This document shows positions 18,225 through 27,084 of a stretch of 64,000 nucleotides of DNA, piece by piece. The notes below the pieces were generated by a model. That model was not told the origin of the DNA, did no database searches, and saw only the letters and a list, made by a program, of their open reading frames with translations. The DNA lies in assembly GCA_002390845.1 (NCBI GenBank), contig DGQT01000042.1:62001-126000 (forward strand). The letters run 5' to 3'. How positions within the stretch are numbered: the stretch's first letter is position 1; each line of letters opens with the position of its first letter. The translations under genes were made by a program, and so were the position numbers. The DNA comes from Chitinophagaceae bacterium UBA4407. Its GTDB lineage: Bacteria; Bacteroidota; Bacteroidia; Chitinophagales; Chitinophagaceae.

Positions 18225-19814
18225 ATGGCGTCCGCTAAAGGAATAGCAAAATTTATTATTGTAGTTACAACCGTATCTGCGGCTATAATGGAGTTAATCG
18301 ATACTTCCATTGTAAACGTGGCACTAACCGATATGAGCGGCAGCCTTGGTGTAAGTATAGAAGATATAAGTTGGGTAATTACTGCTTTCGCAATTGCTAA
18401 TGTTATCATTATTCCACTTACAGGGTTTCTTGCAGAGTATTTTGGAAGAAAGAATTATTACATCGCTTCCATGATCATTTTTACTATTGCATCGTACTTA
18501 TGCGGCCAATCTACAAGCCTTGTTGAGATTGTACTCTGGCGTTTTATGCAGGGTATTGGCGGCGGTGCATTGCTCTCTACTTCACAGGCAATTTTATTCG
18601 ATGCATTTGAACCGGAGGATAGGCCTATAGCAGCAGGTTTGTTTGGTATGGGTTTGGTACTTGGGCCAACATTAGGGCCAACACTTGGTGGCTATATTAT
18701 GGATCATTATCAATGGCCGCTCATCTTTATGATCAACATTCCTATTGGTATTATTGCAACAATGCTTGCTTTTACTTTTATTGATGTAAAGCCAGGCGAA
18801 GGCAAAAATAAAAAAGGAATAAAAATAGATTATACCGGCATCCTCTTACTAATTGTTGGTATTGCCAGCCTGCAGTATGTTTTAGAAAGGGGAGAAGCTG
18901 AAGACTGGCTTGCCAGCAGTACAATAAGAATACTTGCTATTACGGCTTTTCTTGGTTTGGTAAGCTTTATCTGGTACGAACTTTCAATCGAAAAACCGGC
19001 CGTAAACCTGCGTGTATTAAACAACCGTAACCTTGCGTTTACCACCATATTTACTTTCGTTGTTGGGTTTGGTTTATATACATCCGTATTTGTGTTCCCG
19101 GTACTTGCACAAAGGGTTTTAGGTTTTACACCTTACGAAACAGGGCTTACACTACTGGCCCCAACAATGATTACCGTTATCATGATGCCTATCATTGGCA
19201 AAACCATGAGCAAAGGCATGTCGCCAATACCATTTGTAGTTGTAGGCTTCATATTCTTTGCCGGTTATTGCTGGCTTAGTGCAGGCGTAAGCCCCGATGT
19301 AGGCAAATGGGATTTCTTTTTTCCTTTGGCGTTACGTGCACTTGGTTTAAGCATGGTGCAGTTACCGTTAATTAACCAGGCGGTTGCCGGCCTGCAGCCA
19401 AAAGATTATGCATCAGGCATTTCTTTAAACAATATGACACGGCAGCTTGGCGGCGCATTTGGAATAGCAATTGCCAACAATTATATTGCCCATCAGTATA
19501 CCATGCACAGAACCGATCTTGTATCTAATCTTACATTGGGCTCTCCCGAATTTACCAACCGTACCAATGCCATTACGCAGGGTTTGGTAGCACAAGGTGC
19601 AGACATTGCAACTGCAACTACAAAGGCTTATGCCGTAATAAATGCAGCCGTAGATAAGCAATCATATTATCTTTCTTACTTAGATACGTTCAGGCTTATT
19701 ACAATATTTTTTATCCTTGTAATTCCATTGGTTGCATTTTTAAGGGTAAAGAAAAAAACAGCAACAGAAGCAGAAAAAGCACTGGCAAAAGCAGCAGTAG
19801 CAGATGCTCATTGA
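18225..19814 (+). CDS. DHA2-family (EmrB/QacA) drug:H+ antiporter
   Basis: 529 residues with about 14 hydrophobic segments. MFS DHA2 signatures are visible: motif near ELIDTSIVNVAL in helix 1, FLAEYFGRKN in loop 2-3, GGGALLSTSQAILFDAFEPEDRP after helix 4, and GPTLGPTLGGYI as the antiporter motif C in helix 5. Acts in the inner membrane with the HlyD adaptor to export drugs or other amphiphiles using the proton gradient. The C-terminal tail is rich in Lys/Ala. The TolC gene follows, but only after a 320-bp gap filled by a repeat pair. Confidence 0.96.
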   Translation: MASAKGIAKFIIVVTTVSAAIMELIDTSIVNVALTDMSGSLGVSIEDISWVITAFAIANVIIIPLTGFLAEYFGRKNYYIASMIIFTIASYLCGQSTSLVEIVLWRFMQGIGGGALLSTSQAILFDAFEPEDRPIAAGLFGMGLVLGPTLGPTLGGYIMDHYQWPLIFMINIPIGIIATMLAFTFIDVKPGEGKNKKGIKIDYTGILLLIVGIASLQYVLERGEAEDWLASSTIRILAITAFLGLVSFIWYELSIEKPAVNLRVLNNRNLAFTTIFTFVVGFGLYTSVFVFPVLAQRVLGFTPYETGLTLLAPTMITVIMMPIIGKTMSKGMSPIPFVVVGFIFFAGYCWLSAGVSPDVGKWDFFFPLALRALGLSMVQLPLINQAVAGLQPKDYASGISLNNMTRQLGGAFGIAIANNYIAHQYTMHRTDLVSNLTLGSPEFTNRTNAITQGLVAQGADIATATTKAYAVINAAVDKQSYYLSYLDTFRLITIFFILVIPLVAFLRVKKKTATEAEKALAKAAVADAH

Positions 19815-19835
19815 GGTTACCAAAAGAAAGAGAAA

Positions 19836-20072
19836 TTTTATGTACCAGGCAATAGTTCTTTGTTCATCGTTCCTTGCGTCGCGCTCTTGTACTGTAGCAA
19901 GGAAGTCGGCAAGTCAGAAAGACTGAAAGTCAGAAAAGATGCCTACCGTTACATAGTGCTTCTGGCGTTGCTTTCGGTCTTCCTGACTCCTGACTTGCTG
20001 ACTTGTATTCAGCAGTACAAGTGAGTGACACAACAGGCGATGCCATTTGATCTGAATGCCAGGGCAAAAAAA
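19836..20072. repeat. Inverted pair of dispersed repeat arms, alpha left and beta right, with central hairpin
   Basis: Left arm 19836-19891 (TTGCGTCGCGCTCTTGTAC). Right arm 20014-20072 (GTACAAGTGAGTGACACAAC, AGGCGATGCCAT, GCCAGGGCAAAAAAA). In the centre AAGTCGGCAAGTCAG (19903-19917) is complementary at 14 of 15 positions to CTGACTTGCTGACTT (19990-20004), giving an extra nested hairpin. It separates emrB from the tolC-like gene. Confidence 0.9.
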
Positions 20073-20136
20073 CTGATTAATAAAATTGTTATTTGATGCT
20101 GTTTAGAGTAGTACGATTATTAAAATAAAGACTTAC

Positions 20137-21426
20137 ATGAAAAAGATTTTCATCATTGGCGCAGCCCTTTTTTTTACTATTGCACTTCACGCGCAGGTAC
20201 AAACCAACAGTGAGCTGAAAGGATTGATAACACAGGCTTTTAGCTATTTCCCAAAAGTAAAAGAAGCAGAAAATGCAATTGCCACGGCGCAGGAAAAACT
20301 AGAGATTGCACAAACCAATATGCCCACTGTAGAAGGCCTGGTAAGCTACAATTTTGTGCAGCCGAAAATAACGTTGCCGCTTACAGTTGATGGCGAAAAA
20401 GTAGATTTTCAGTTTGCACCGGTGCACAATGTAAACGCAAACTTAAGCGGCAATTATTTGCTGTTCGATTTTGGAAAACTAAAAGCCAATGTAGATAAAG
20501 CGAAAACAGACCTGCAATACGCACAGCACAATGTAGATTATATTAAAGGCCAGCTCGCCAACCAGGTTACTGTTATTTATTACAACATCATTTACATTCA
20601 GAAAGCGATTGCAATTGAAGACAGTGTGTTGAGCTATCTTGAAGAAAATAAAAGGATTATAGAAAGTAAATTAAAGAATGGCGATGCAATTAAGATTGAT
20701 CTGCTGAATGTACAATCCAGCATTGATGCTGAAGATAACCGCAAAGTAGATCTGAAAAACAGTTTACAAAAGCAATTGAATTTGTTGTCTTATACTACCG
20801 GCAATATTACATCGGGCGGTACAACTTTTGACTTTGATATTACGCTGAAAGATGCAATTGCTGCGTTAAGCGATGCGCAAACAAACTCAATGGAATATGT
20901 ACTGGCCAAAGACAGGGTACAGCAGGCAAAGGCTGATCTTGCAATTACAAAGACATCGAATAAACCGGGTGTAAGTGTTGGCGCCGGAGCCGGCGTAAAA
21001 AATGGTTATGTACCCAATGTAAATGAACCAAGGTTTAATTACAGTGCAGGTATTTCTTTTCGCCTGCCCATATATGATGGCGGCAAAACAAAACGCCAGC
21101 TAAAACTTTCAGAAACGGTAATAAAACAAAATGAACTTTCATTAAAAACCCTGGATAATAATTTCGTAAAAGATATTCAGCAGGCATTAACAGATTTGAA
21201 CAGCAACTTAGAGCGCATTCAAAATACAGCTGGCCAAATTGACCAGGCAAAAACAGCAGAAGATTTGTCTGCCAGCAGGTTTAAAAATGGCGTGGGAACC
21301 AATCTTGAAATAACCAATGCCAGCAATAACAGGCAACGTGCAGAATTTACAAGGTTGCAGTATGAATACCAGTTATGCCTTGCGAAAGTAGAGCTGGCAA
21401 GGTTGATGGGTTATAAGTACTGGTAA
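20137..21426 (+). CDS. TolC-family outer-membrane efflux channel
   Basis: 429 residues, Sec signal at 1-19 (ending ALHAQ). Two homologous OEP repeats rich in coiled-coil heptads are visible (AENAIATAQEKLEIAQTNMP and LSASRFKNGVGTNLEI, NNRQRAEFTRLQYEY), as in other TolC/CusC channels. Genomic order TetR-HlyD-EmrB-TolC indicates a tripartite pump. The repeat pair between emrB and this gene may reduce or alter read-through. A hairpin with T-run at 21461-21483 ends the unit. Confidence 0.94.
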   Translation: MKKIFIIGAALFFTIALHAQVQTNSELKGLITQAFSYFPKVKEAENAIATAQEKLEIAQTNMPTVEGLVSYNFVQPKITLPLTVDGEKVDFQFAPVHNVNANLSGNYLLFDFGKLKANVDKAKTDLQYAQHNVDYIKGQLANQVTVIYYNIIYIQKAIAIEDSVLSYLEENKRIIESKLKNGDAIKIDLLNVQSSIDAEDNRKVDLKNSLQKQLNLLSYTTGNITSGGTTFDFDITLKDAIAALSDAQTNSMEYVLAKDRVQQAKADLAITKTSNKPGVSVGAGAGVKNGYVPNVNEPRFNYSAGISFRLPIYDGGKTKRQLKLSETVIKQNELSLKTLDNNFVKDIQQALTDLNSNLERIQNTAGQIDQAKTAEDLSASRFKNGVGTNLEITNASNNRQRAEFTRLQYEYQLCLAKVELARLMGYKYW

Positions 21427-21460
21427 GATTATTAAAGTGGTTTTTTTGTGATTTATACGC

Positions 21461-21483
21461 CCGGCCCTGTGCCGGTTTTTTAT
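21461..21483 (+). terminator. Terminator after tolC-like gene
   Basis: CCGGC-CCTGT-GCCGG stem-loop followed by six T. It lies at the convergent junction with the SET-domain gene. Confidence 0.6.
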
Positions 21484-21863
21484 TTAGCATGAAACCAAAC
21501 CTTGGTCTTATCGTTGGGGTCTGCATTGTAGTTCACACACAATTCTTCTCCTTTTTTAATTTTGCGTACGGTGCGAATCGTAATAAGGTTGTGAACAAAA
21601 TCCATATCGTATTCACAGTTTGATGTGTATTCGTGATTGTACAATGAAACATAGCCAAGCCCGAGGCAGGCCATTACTCTTCGGTCGCCCCATTCAAAAA
21701 TGTAATTCGTAAGTTTGGTTTGCTCGATCAGCGAACGTTCTTTTTTTGAAAGTACAAGTACGGGTGAAATTTCTACTACTGTATTGGCTGGAATATTTCT
21801 TGTAGCGAAAACGCCGCGTCCCCTGCTCCCTGAAGGTGCTATCACTAAATGTGGTAAAATCAT
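21480..21863 (-). CDS. SET-domain protein (putative lysine methyltransferase)
   Basis: 127 residues from the ATG at 21863; the longer frame upstream lacks domain similarity. SET motifs are present: SRGRGVFATRNIPANTVVE at the start, YIFEWG, LGYVSLYNHEYTSNCEYDMD (the N-H motif of the SAM/catalytic site) and KIKKGEELCVNYN near the end (GEEL-x-x-Y). This is the minimal SET fold seen in short bacterial members. They transfer methyl groups from SAM to lysine side chains in known cases, and the substrate here is unknown. Convergent with the tolC-like gene. Confidence 0.9.
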   Translation of the reverse strand: MILPHLVIAPSGSRGRGVFATRNIPANTVVEISPVLVLSKKERSLIEQTKLTNYIFEWGDRRVMACLGLGYVSLYNHEYTSNCEYDMDFVHNLITIRTVRKIKKGEELCVNYNADPNDKTKVWFHAK

Positions 21864-22005
21864 AACGTGAAAATAAAGATAGCATTTGTAATAAATGAAA
21901 ATATTAAAAATAGCGGAGAAAATTGTAAGAGTGCAATCCTGAAATGAATTCACATTGGCGTCAAGTTAATTTTATTTATACATTGTTCAAATTCAATGTC
22001 TGTTT

Positions 22006-22351
22006 GCTCATGCCGCATGGTATTGTCCTTTCAACCGCGCTGCACCCGCTTCTTTGCTGCGATATGGCTGCGCCATCGCAGCAATTCCGGCTTTGCCGGA
22101 ACTGAACCGGCTGAGGCACCTTATGCAAGGACGGGTATTATAACGCACGATGGAAACGACACTGTAAAATCTTTGAAACCCTTTACAGTAATATGTTTCA
22201 ACCTATAATACTCAATTTTAGCTTGACGCCAATGCGAAATAAATTAGGGATAGGCTGCCACCTTTCGCTTAAATGCTGCCATGAAAGAGGAACTGTGAAC
22301 CGAGCGTGGCAAGTAAAGCTCAATCATTGATATTCAGCCCGGCCCAAAAAA
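22006..22351 (+). repeat. Composite repeat, copy 1: structured D module plus gamma-core arm
   Basis: About 345 bp shared with 26743-27083. The first part holds strong hairpins: TTCCGGC-TTT-GCCGGAA at 22085-22101 and a CTGCGAT...ATCGCAG stem with an inner TGGC-TGC-GCCA around 22058. The middle is AT-rich and contains TAGCTTGACGCCAATGC. The end is the gamma arm (CGCTTAAATGCTGCCATG, CCGAGCGTGGCAAG, AGCCCGGCCCAAAAAA). No ORF of substance. This fills the gap between the SET gene and mgtE. Confidence 0.85.
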
Positions 22352-22406
22352 TATTCATTAAATCTTAACCGTAGTTTTTAAAACATCATTCGCTAATTTG
22401 CAGCCC

Positions 22407-23813
22407 ATGAGTTTCGAAGTAGAAGAACAAAGTATTCATGAGCAGTTTGAACAACTGATGCAGACCGGCGATAAACTGGCTATGACTGATTTTCTCAACG
22501 ATCAGAACATAAGCGATGTTGCCGACCTGATTTATGAATACCCCGACTACGAAGCCCAGATCGTTGCCAATATAGCTATACACCGCGCTGCCAGTGTGTT
22601 TAAGATACTTGACATTACAGAGCAGCGACGCATTGTGAAGGAACTGCCCCCATTAAAAACAGCCGAATTACTAAACGAATTACCTGCCGATGACCGTACA
22701 GATTTTTTGGAGGAACTTCCCAAAGAAGTAATCCGCGACCTGATAAAACTGCTCGATCCGGAAGAAAGAAAGATCACACTTTCTTTGCTTGGCTATCCCG
22801 AAGACAGCGTGGGCCGTATGATGACACCCGATTATGTGTACGTGTATGAGCACAACACAGTAGACCAGGTATTGAGCACTATACGTAAAGTAGCCAAGAA
22901 CAGTGAAACGGTTGATGTGATCTACATCATTAACGAAAAAGGCGAACTGGTAGACGATATAAAACTCCGCGATATTATCCTCGCAGCTCCCGATAAACGC
23001 ATGGACGAATTGCTTGATGGCCGCATTGTTGCATTGAATGTAAACGACGACCAGGAACATGCGAGTCAGGTCTTTAAAATGAACAACCGTGTGGCATTGC
23101 CTGTAACTGACGATAACAATATTCTGCTAGGCATTGTAACTATTGATGATATGCTTTGGGTTGCCAACGAAGAGTACAGCGAAGACATGCAAAAGATCGG
23201 CGGTACCGAAGCGCTGGAAGAACCTTACCTTGAAACCCCTTTTTTCAAACTCATAAAAAAAAGGGTTGGCTGGCTGATTGTTTTATTCATTGGCGAGATG
23301 CTTACGGCCACAGCAATGGCTTTCTTCAGCGATGAAATTGAAAAGGCGGTGGTTCTTTCGATTTTCGTTCCGCTTATTATCAGCAGTGGTGGTAACAGCG
23401 GCTCGCAGGCATCTACATTAATTATACAGGCAATGGCTGTTGGCGAAGTAACACTTGCGGACTGGTGGCGTGTAATGCGCCGCGAAGTACTCAGCGGCCT
23501 CATGCTGGGCAGCATACTCGGTGCAATAGGTTTTGTGCGTATTTGCGTATGGCATGTACTCATGCAGCATGGTATTATACAGGATCTCTACGGTCCGCAT
23601 TGGCTGCTCATTGGTTTTACAGTAGGCGTAACATTAATGGGCGTAGTACTTTGGGGTACACTCAGCGGTTCTATGCTACCATTGATTCTTAAGAAACTTG
23701 GTGCTGACCCTGCAACTTCCTCTGCGCCTTTTGTAGCAACACTGGTAGACGTTACAGGGCTTGTAATTTATTTTAGTGTGGCCTACATTTTTTTAAGAGG
23801 CATATTATTGTAA
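22407..23813 (+). CDS. mgtE: Magnesium transporter MgtE
   Basis: 468 residues from the ATG at 22407. The order fits MgtE: an N-terminal superhelical domain with LPPLKTAELLNELPADDRTD-type repeats (to about 125), two CBS domains (from SVGRMMTPDYVYVYEHNTV to about 250), a linker and five membrane helices from about 285. The helices include SGGNSGSQASTL and the pore-lining P-x-x-x-x-x-DVTGLVIYF segment. The family is a homodimeric Mg2+ channel gated by Mg2+ binding to the cytosolic domains. It stands as a single gene between repeat-bearing gaps. Confidence 0.97.
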   Translation: MSFEVEEQSIHEQFEQLMQTGDKLAMTDFLNDQNISDVADLIYEYPDYEAQIVANIAIHRAASVFKILDITEQRRIVKELPPLKTAELLNELPADDRTDFLEELPKEVIRDLIKLLDPEERKITLSLLGYPEDSVGRMMTPDYVYVYEHNTVDQVLSTIRKVAKNSETVDVIYIINEKGELVDDIKLRDIILAAPDKRMDELLDGRIVALNVNDDQEHASQVFKMNNRVALPVTDDNNILLGIVTIDDMLWVANEEYSEDMQKIGGTEALEEPYLETPFFKLIKKRVGWLIVLFIGEMLTATAMAFFSDEIEKAVVLSIFVPLIISSGGNSGSQASTLIIQAMAVGEVTLADWWRVMRREVLSGLMLGSILGAIGFVRICVWHVLMQHGIIQDLYGPHWLLIGFTVGVTLMGVVLWGTLSGSMLPLILKKLGADPATSSAPFVATLVDVTGLVIYFSVAYIFLRGILL

Positions 23814-23823
23814 GGAGTTATTA

Positions 23824-23877
23824 TTTGCTGAACTTAGGAATATCTATTGAGCGTCTGTTGTGTCACTCACTTGTAAG
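23824..23877 (-). repeat. Dispersed palindromic repeat, beta-core left arm
   Basis: CTTAGGAATATCTATTGAGC then TGTTGTGTCACTCACTTGTAAG. It lies just after mgtE; no right arm. Confidence 0.75.
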
Positions 23878-23995
23878 TTCGGTAATTCTATTGGGCACTT
23901 GTGTGCAGTTCTGCACTTTTTTTTGCATGCTCCCATCTGTCCGTTATTAGATTGTGGCATTTGCTAGATAATTCGCTTATTGTCTCCCAATCATA

Positions 23996-25000
23996 TTACC
24001 TGCTATCCATGATTGCTTTTACTTTTTTCTGCAATTGTTTTTTGTCTGGCAGGTAAAGCTGATACTTTGAAACAAAAATTTTATTGGAGATTCCACCAGT
24101 CGCAAATTCAACTAATACTTCGTCTTTCTCGGCTGAAAGAATAATACCGATTGGTTCATTGTCGCCTTCAACATTTTCTTCGGTCTTGAAATAGTTAAGA
24201 TAAAGGTTCATTTGTCCAATGTCGCCATGTGCAACATTTTTTATTTTAAGATCAATCAGTACAAAGCATTTTAAAATGCGATGATAAAACACAAGGTCAA
24301 TGGAGTAGTGCTTGTTTCGAAGTGAAACTCTGTATTGTCTCGCTACAAATGCAAAGCCTTTACCCAATTCGAGTAAGAACATTTGCAGGTTATTAATAAT
24401 TTTTTGTTCAAGGTCTTTCTCCGTCATTTTATGGCTTTGCGGAATTTTGAGAAAGTCCAGAACATAAGGGTCTTTTACGGCTTCTGTTGCATGAGAAACA
24501 ATATGCCCTTTTTCTGAAAGTTGTAAAACACCTTTCTTGTCTTTGCTCAAAGCAAGCCGTTCAAATAAAGAAGAATCAATTTGCCTTTCAAGTTCTCTTA
24601 CAGACAGATTTTCATTAAGCGTGTGCTTTTCATAAAATTTCCTTGCAGTGTCGTCTGAAACTGCAACCAATGCGATGTAATGACTCCAACTCAATTTGGC
24701 AGACACTGTCTGCCATTTCTGATAAGCAAGATAAAACCTACGCATATCCAAAATATTGCGTCTGCCAAATCCTTTGCCATATCGTTGCCTTAAATCTTTG
24801 GAAAGCTTTGTCAGTAGCGCACTTCCGTACTCTGCTCTTTCTTGTCCATGCTGTTCATATTCTACAATGTGTCTGCCAATTTCCCAATTTGCTTTTACTA
24901 GTTCTGTATTAATTGCACGTATTGCATTTTGCCTTGCTATCTCAATCGTAAGACCAATGTCTGATAAAAGTTTTTCGTATTTTGGCTTAGATACTTTCAT
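23996..25000 (-). CDS. DUF1016/YhcG-family PDDEXK nuclease-fold protein
   Basis: 334 residues. The N-terminal YhcG_N region contains ANWEIGRHIVEYEQHGQ, ERAEYGSALLTKLSKDL and FGRRNILDMRRFYLAY, followed by LSWSHYIALVAV. The C-terminal nuclease domain has the split motif ...YSIDLVFYHRILKCFVLIDLK (Asp ... Asp-x-Lys) and GDIGQMNLYLNYF. Full-length for the family. YhcG proteins are often found near restriction-modification or mobile genes; biochemical role is not settled. Together with the next gene upstream it forms an AT-rich islet lacking the intergenic repeat. Possible horizontal gain (inference). Confidence 0.92.
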   Translation of the reverse strand: MKVSKPKYEKLLSDIGLTIEIARQNAIRAINTELVKANWEIGRHIVEYEQHGQERAEYGSALLTKLSKDLRQRYGKGFGRRNILDMRRFYLAYQKWQTVSAKLSWSHYIALVAVSDDTARKFYEKHTLNENLSVRELERQIDSSLFERLALSKDKKGVLQLSEKGHIVSHATEAVKDPYVLDFLKIPQSHKMTEKDLEQKIINNLQMFLLELGKGFAFVARQYRVSLRNKHYSIDLVFYHRILKCFVLIDLKIKNVAHGDIGQMNLYLNYFKTEENVEGDNEPIGIILSAEKDEVLVEFATGGISNKIFVSKYQLYLPDKKQLQKKVKAIMDSR

Positions 25001-25244
25001 TTTTTAATTATTCACTTGTAGCAATTGCTTTTTGTTTTTGAACTGTAAACATAAGTTCAGAAGATTTCAATTTTAGCAGGTTTGTCAATTGCTTCCAAAA
25101 TTTCATAATTAAATTTCATCTTTTGAAGAGAGCTTGGCAATGTTTTTGGGAAATAACATTACGTCAACCCATAACTGAAGCCCAATAATTGCTTGCAAAT
25201 GTTGAGGCTTATAACAATCCAGCACTTTATTGTAACACCTACTC

Positions 25245-25970
25245 TTAGCTATAGTTTTTTTCTACGAACTTAAAAAAGTCAATAGTATTTGAAAACTTAG
25301 TCAAAGCAATTGTCGGTATGTTACGCCTTGAAAGAAATCTTGTCAATTGATTTAATGGTTCAATAGGGTTATTTTCTTTGGGTTGTTCGAGGAAATGATT
25401 AATCCAATTTATTTGAAATAGATAAGTCTGGTTCTTGTTTTTCAAAGGTGTCAGATACTCGATTACATACTTGTCAATTTTGGTGTTATTAAATTTAAAA
25501 TTCCAATCTATAGCATATTTCATTGCCAAAGATGCTTTCGGTGTAAAGCAAATTCCAATCATTTCTTGGCTATCACAATATTCTGCTGCATCGTCAATTG
25601 CAGGTCCAATAAAATGATTCCCTCGTTTCTCTATATCCCCAAATGAAATGCAACCTCTAAGAAAGAAATAATCAGCTAAATAACTTTGAAAGATCCCAAG
25701 ATTAAGCCTGCTAAAACCTTCTATTGTTTCGTCAAAAAAATAATTATATTTCTCTCCCTTATTTGTCAAAGTAATAATTAATGTGTCAGAAAAAGTGGCA
25801 AAGTCAAACTCAATGAATTGTGAGTTTGGCAAAGTATTAAAATATTTTTTAGCACTTTCTAATTGATTTTTTACATTTTCAATTACTTCAAAATATTTGT
25901 CAACACTTTGTTCTGTCCATATTCCTTTTGTCCCTAAAATATCTACGATACTGATTAAACATTGTTGCAT
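25245..25970 (-). CDS. Protein of unknown function with a divergent class III cyclase-like pattern
   Basis: 241 residues, AT-rich codons. Near the start it has LISIVDILGTKG (a candidate metal-binding Asp), in the middle FATFSDTLIITL, then FLRGCISFGDIEKRG and HFIGPAIDDAAEYCDSQ. This order (D-h-h-G, FSD, RG-x-I-S-x-G, GPA-x-x-x-A) resembles class III nucleotide-cyclase-fold proteins found in stand-alone or defence-linked genes. That is my inference from pattern alone; no effector gene typical of Pycsar lies next to it. The 244-bp gap on its downstream side shows only short broken frames. Confidence 0.6.
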   Translation of the reverse strand: MQQCLISIVDILGTKGIWTEQSVDKYFEVIENVKNQLESAKKYFNTLPNSQFIEFDFATFSDTLIITLTNKGEKYNYFFDETIEGFSRLNLGIFQSYLADYFFLRGCISFGDIEKRGNHFIGPAIDDAAEYCDSQEMIGICFTPKASLAMKYAIDWNFKFNNTKIDKYVIEYLTPLKNKNQTYLFQINWINHFLEQPKENNPIEPLNQLTRFLSRRNIPTIALTKFSNTIDFFKFVEKNYS

Positions 25971-26011
25971 AAGTCAAAATTACAGGTAACTCCTAAATAA
26001 ACGTCAATAAA

Positions 26012-26626
26012 TCATTGATCGTCGCCCCATGCACCGGCACCCATTCTTATTACTTCATATTCCTCTTTGGTGCAATCAATCACTGTAGAAGGAACCATGC
26101 CGCCCATACCGCCATCTACTACAATATCCACAAGGTTTTTAAAGTTCTCATAGATCAGGTCCGGGTCGGTATATTCCTCTACCATTTCGCCAGGTAGTGA
26201 TGCAGAAAGTATAGGATGGTCCAGCGCCTGAACAATGGCACGGGTAATATTATTATCAGGTATGCGAAGGCCAATGGTGTTCTTTTTACTTTGTAAAATT
26301 TTGGGTACTTCTTTACTGGCAGGAAGAATAAATGTATAAGGGCCGGGCAGATAACTTTTTAAAATACGGTATAAAGGTGTTGAAATACTTTTGGTGTATT
26401 TGCTAAGATCACTCAGGTCGTGACAAACAAAACTGAGCTGCGCTTTTTGTGCATCAACATTTTTTATACGGCTAACGCGTTCAATGGCTTTGTGCTGAAA
26501 TATATCGCAGCCTAACCCGTAAATGGTATCTGTTGGATAAATGATTACACCGCCATCAAGCAAACATTCTGCTATGGTTTTAATATGCCGTGGATTGGGA
26601 TCGGCCGGGTGTACATGAAGCAACAT
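26012..26626 (-). CDS. Sua5/YciO/YrdC-family protein (threonylcarbamoyl-AMP synthase-like)
   Basis: 204 residues. Family motifs are visible: GGVIIYPTDTIYGLGCD near residue 27, RIKNVDAQKAQLSFVCHDLSDL with K/R/S residues of the nucleotide site, LPGPYTFILPAS, TIGLRIPDN and STVIDCT near the end. TsaC/Sua5 make threonylcarbamoyl-AMP for tRNA t6A; length and the C-terminal MGAGAW fit the YciO-like branch, whose exact role is less certain. A large hairpin (26644-26688) lies just upstream of its start. Confidence 0.9.
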   Translation of the reverse strand: MLLHVHPADPNPRHIKTIAECLLDGGVIIYPTDTIYGLGCDIFQHKAIERVSRIKNVDAQKAQLSFVCHDLSDLSKYTKSISTPLYRILKSYLPGPYTFILPASKEVPKILQSKKNTIGLRIPDNNITRAIVQALDHPILSASLPGEMVEEYTDPDLIYENFKNLVDIVVDGGMGGMVPSTVIDCTKEEYEVIRMGAGAWGDDQ

Positions 26627-26643
26627 GAATAAATGTAAAATGT

Positions 26644-26688
26644 AAAACCGGAACTGCGAAATAAAGATGATTTCGTAGTTCCGGTTTT
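26644..26688 (-). terminator. Long hairpin upstream of the Sua5/YciO gene
   Basis: AAAACCGGAACT-G-CGAAAT pairs with ATTTCG-T-AGTTCCGGTTTT around a 7-nt loop, an almost perfect 19-bp stem with T/A-rich flanks on both sides. It may end transcription from tlpA or be a 5' leader structure for the Sua5 gene. Confidence 0.45.
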
Positions 26689-26742
26689 AGTGTTATAGCG
26701 GGGTTACTATTACAAAAAATACTCAAAACACATTATCGTACC

Positions 26743-27083
26743 GCTCATGGCCGCATGGCCTTTGTTCTTGCATTGGCGCTACACCCGCTTCTTTGATGCG
26801 ATATGGCTGCGCCATCGCAGCAATTCCGGCTTTGCCGGAACCGAACCGGCCGAGCTGCCTTATGCAAGAACGGGTATGAAAACGTGCGATAAAAAAATCT
26901 GAACACTTTTGTAACAATTGATTGCATTTCAGACAAATGCTTTTAACCTTGGCTTGACGCTGATGCTAAATGAATTTGTAACAGCCTGCCAAACTTCGCT
27001 TAAATGTCGCCATGAAAGAGGAACTGTGAACCGAGCGTGGCAAGAAAAGCTTTATAGATATTCTACTGCCGGGCTCAAAAAAA
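26743..27083 (+). repeat. Composite repeat, copy 2: structured D module plus gamma-core arm
   Basis: Second copy of the element at 22006-22351. It keeps the same hairpins (TTCCGGC-TTT-GCCGGAA near 26823), CACCCGCTTCTTTGATGCG, TTATGCAAGAACGGGTAT, the GGCTTGACGC middle and the gamma arm ending GCCGGGCTCAAAAAAAA. It ends directly at the tlpA stop codon. Confidence 0.85.
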
Positions 27084-27084
27084 A

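Noticed and set aside
25109..25225. A 38-codon minus-strand frame starting at GTG
   Set aside because: Short, no upstream signal and adjacent frames are also partly open; it could be a decayed gene end but nothing supports it.
25245..25970. Complete Pycsar defence operon
   Set aside because: No membrane effector or nucleotide-binding partner is adjacent; only the cyclase-like pattern is seen.
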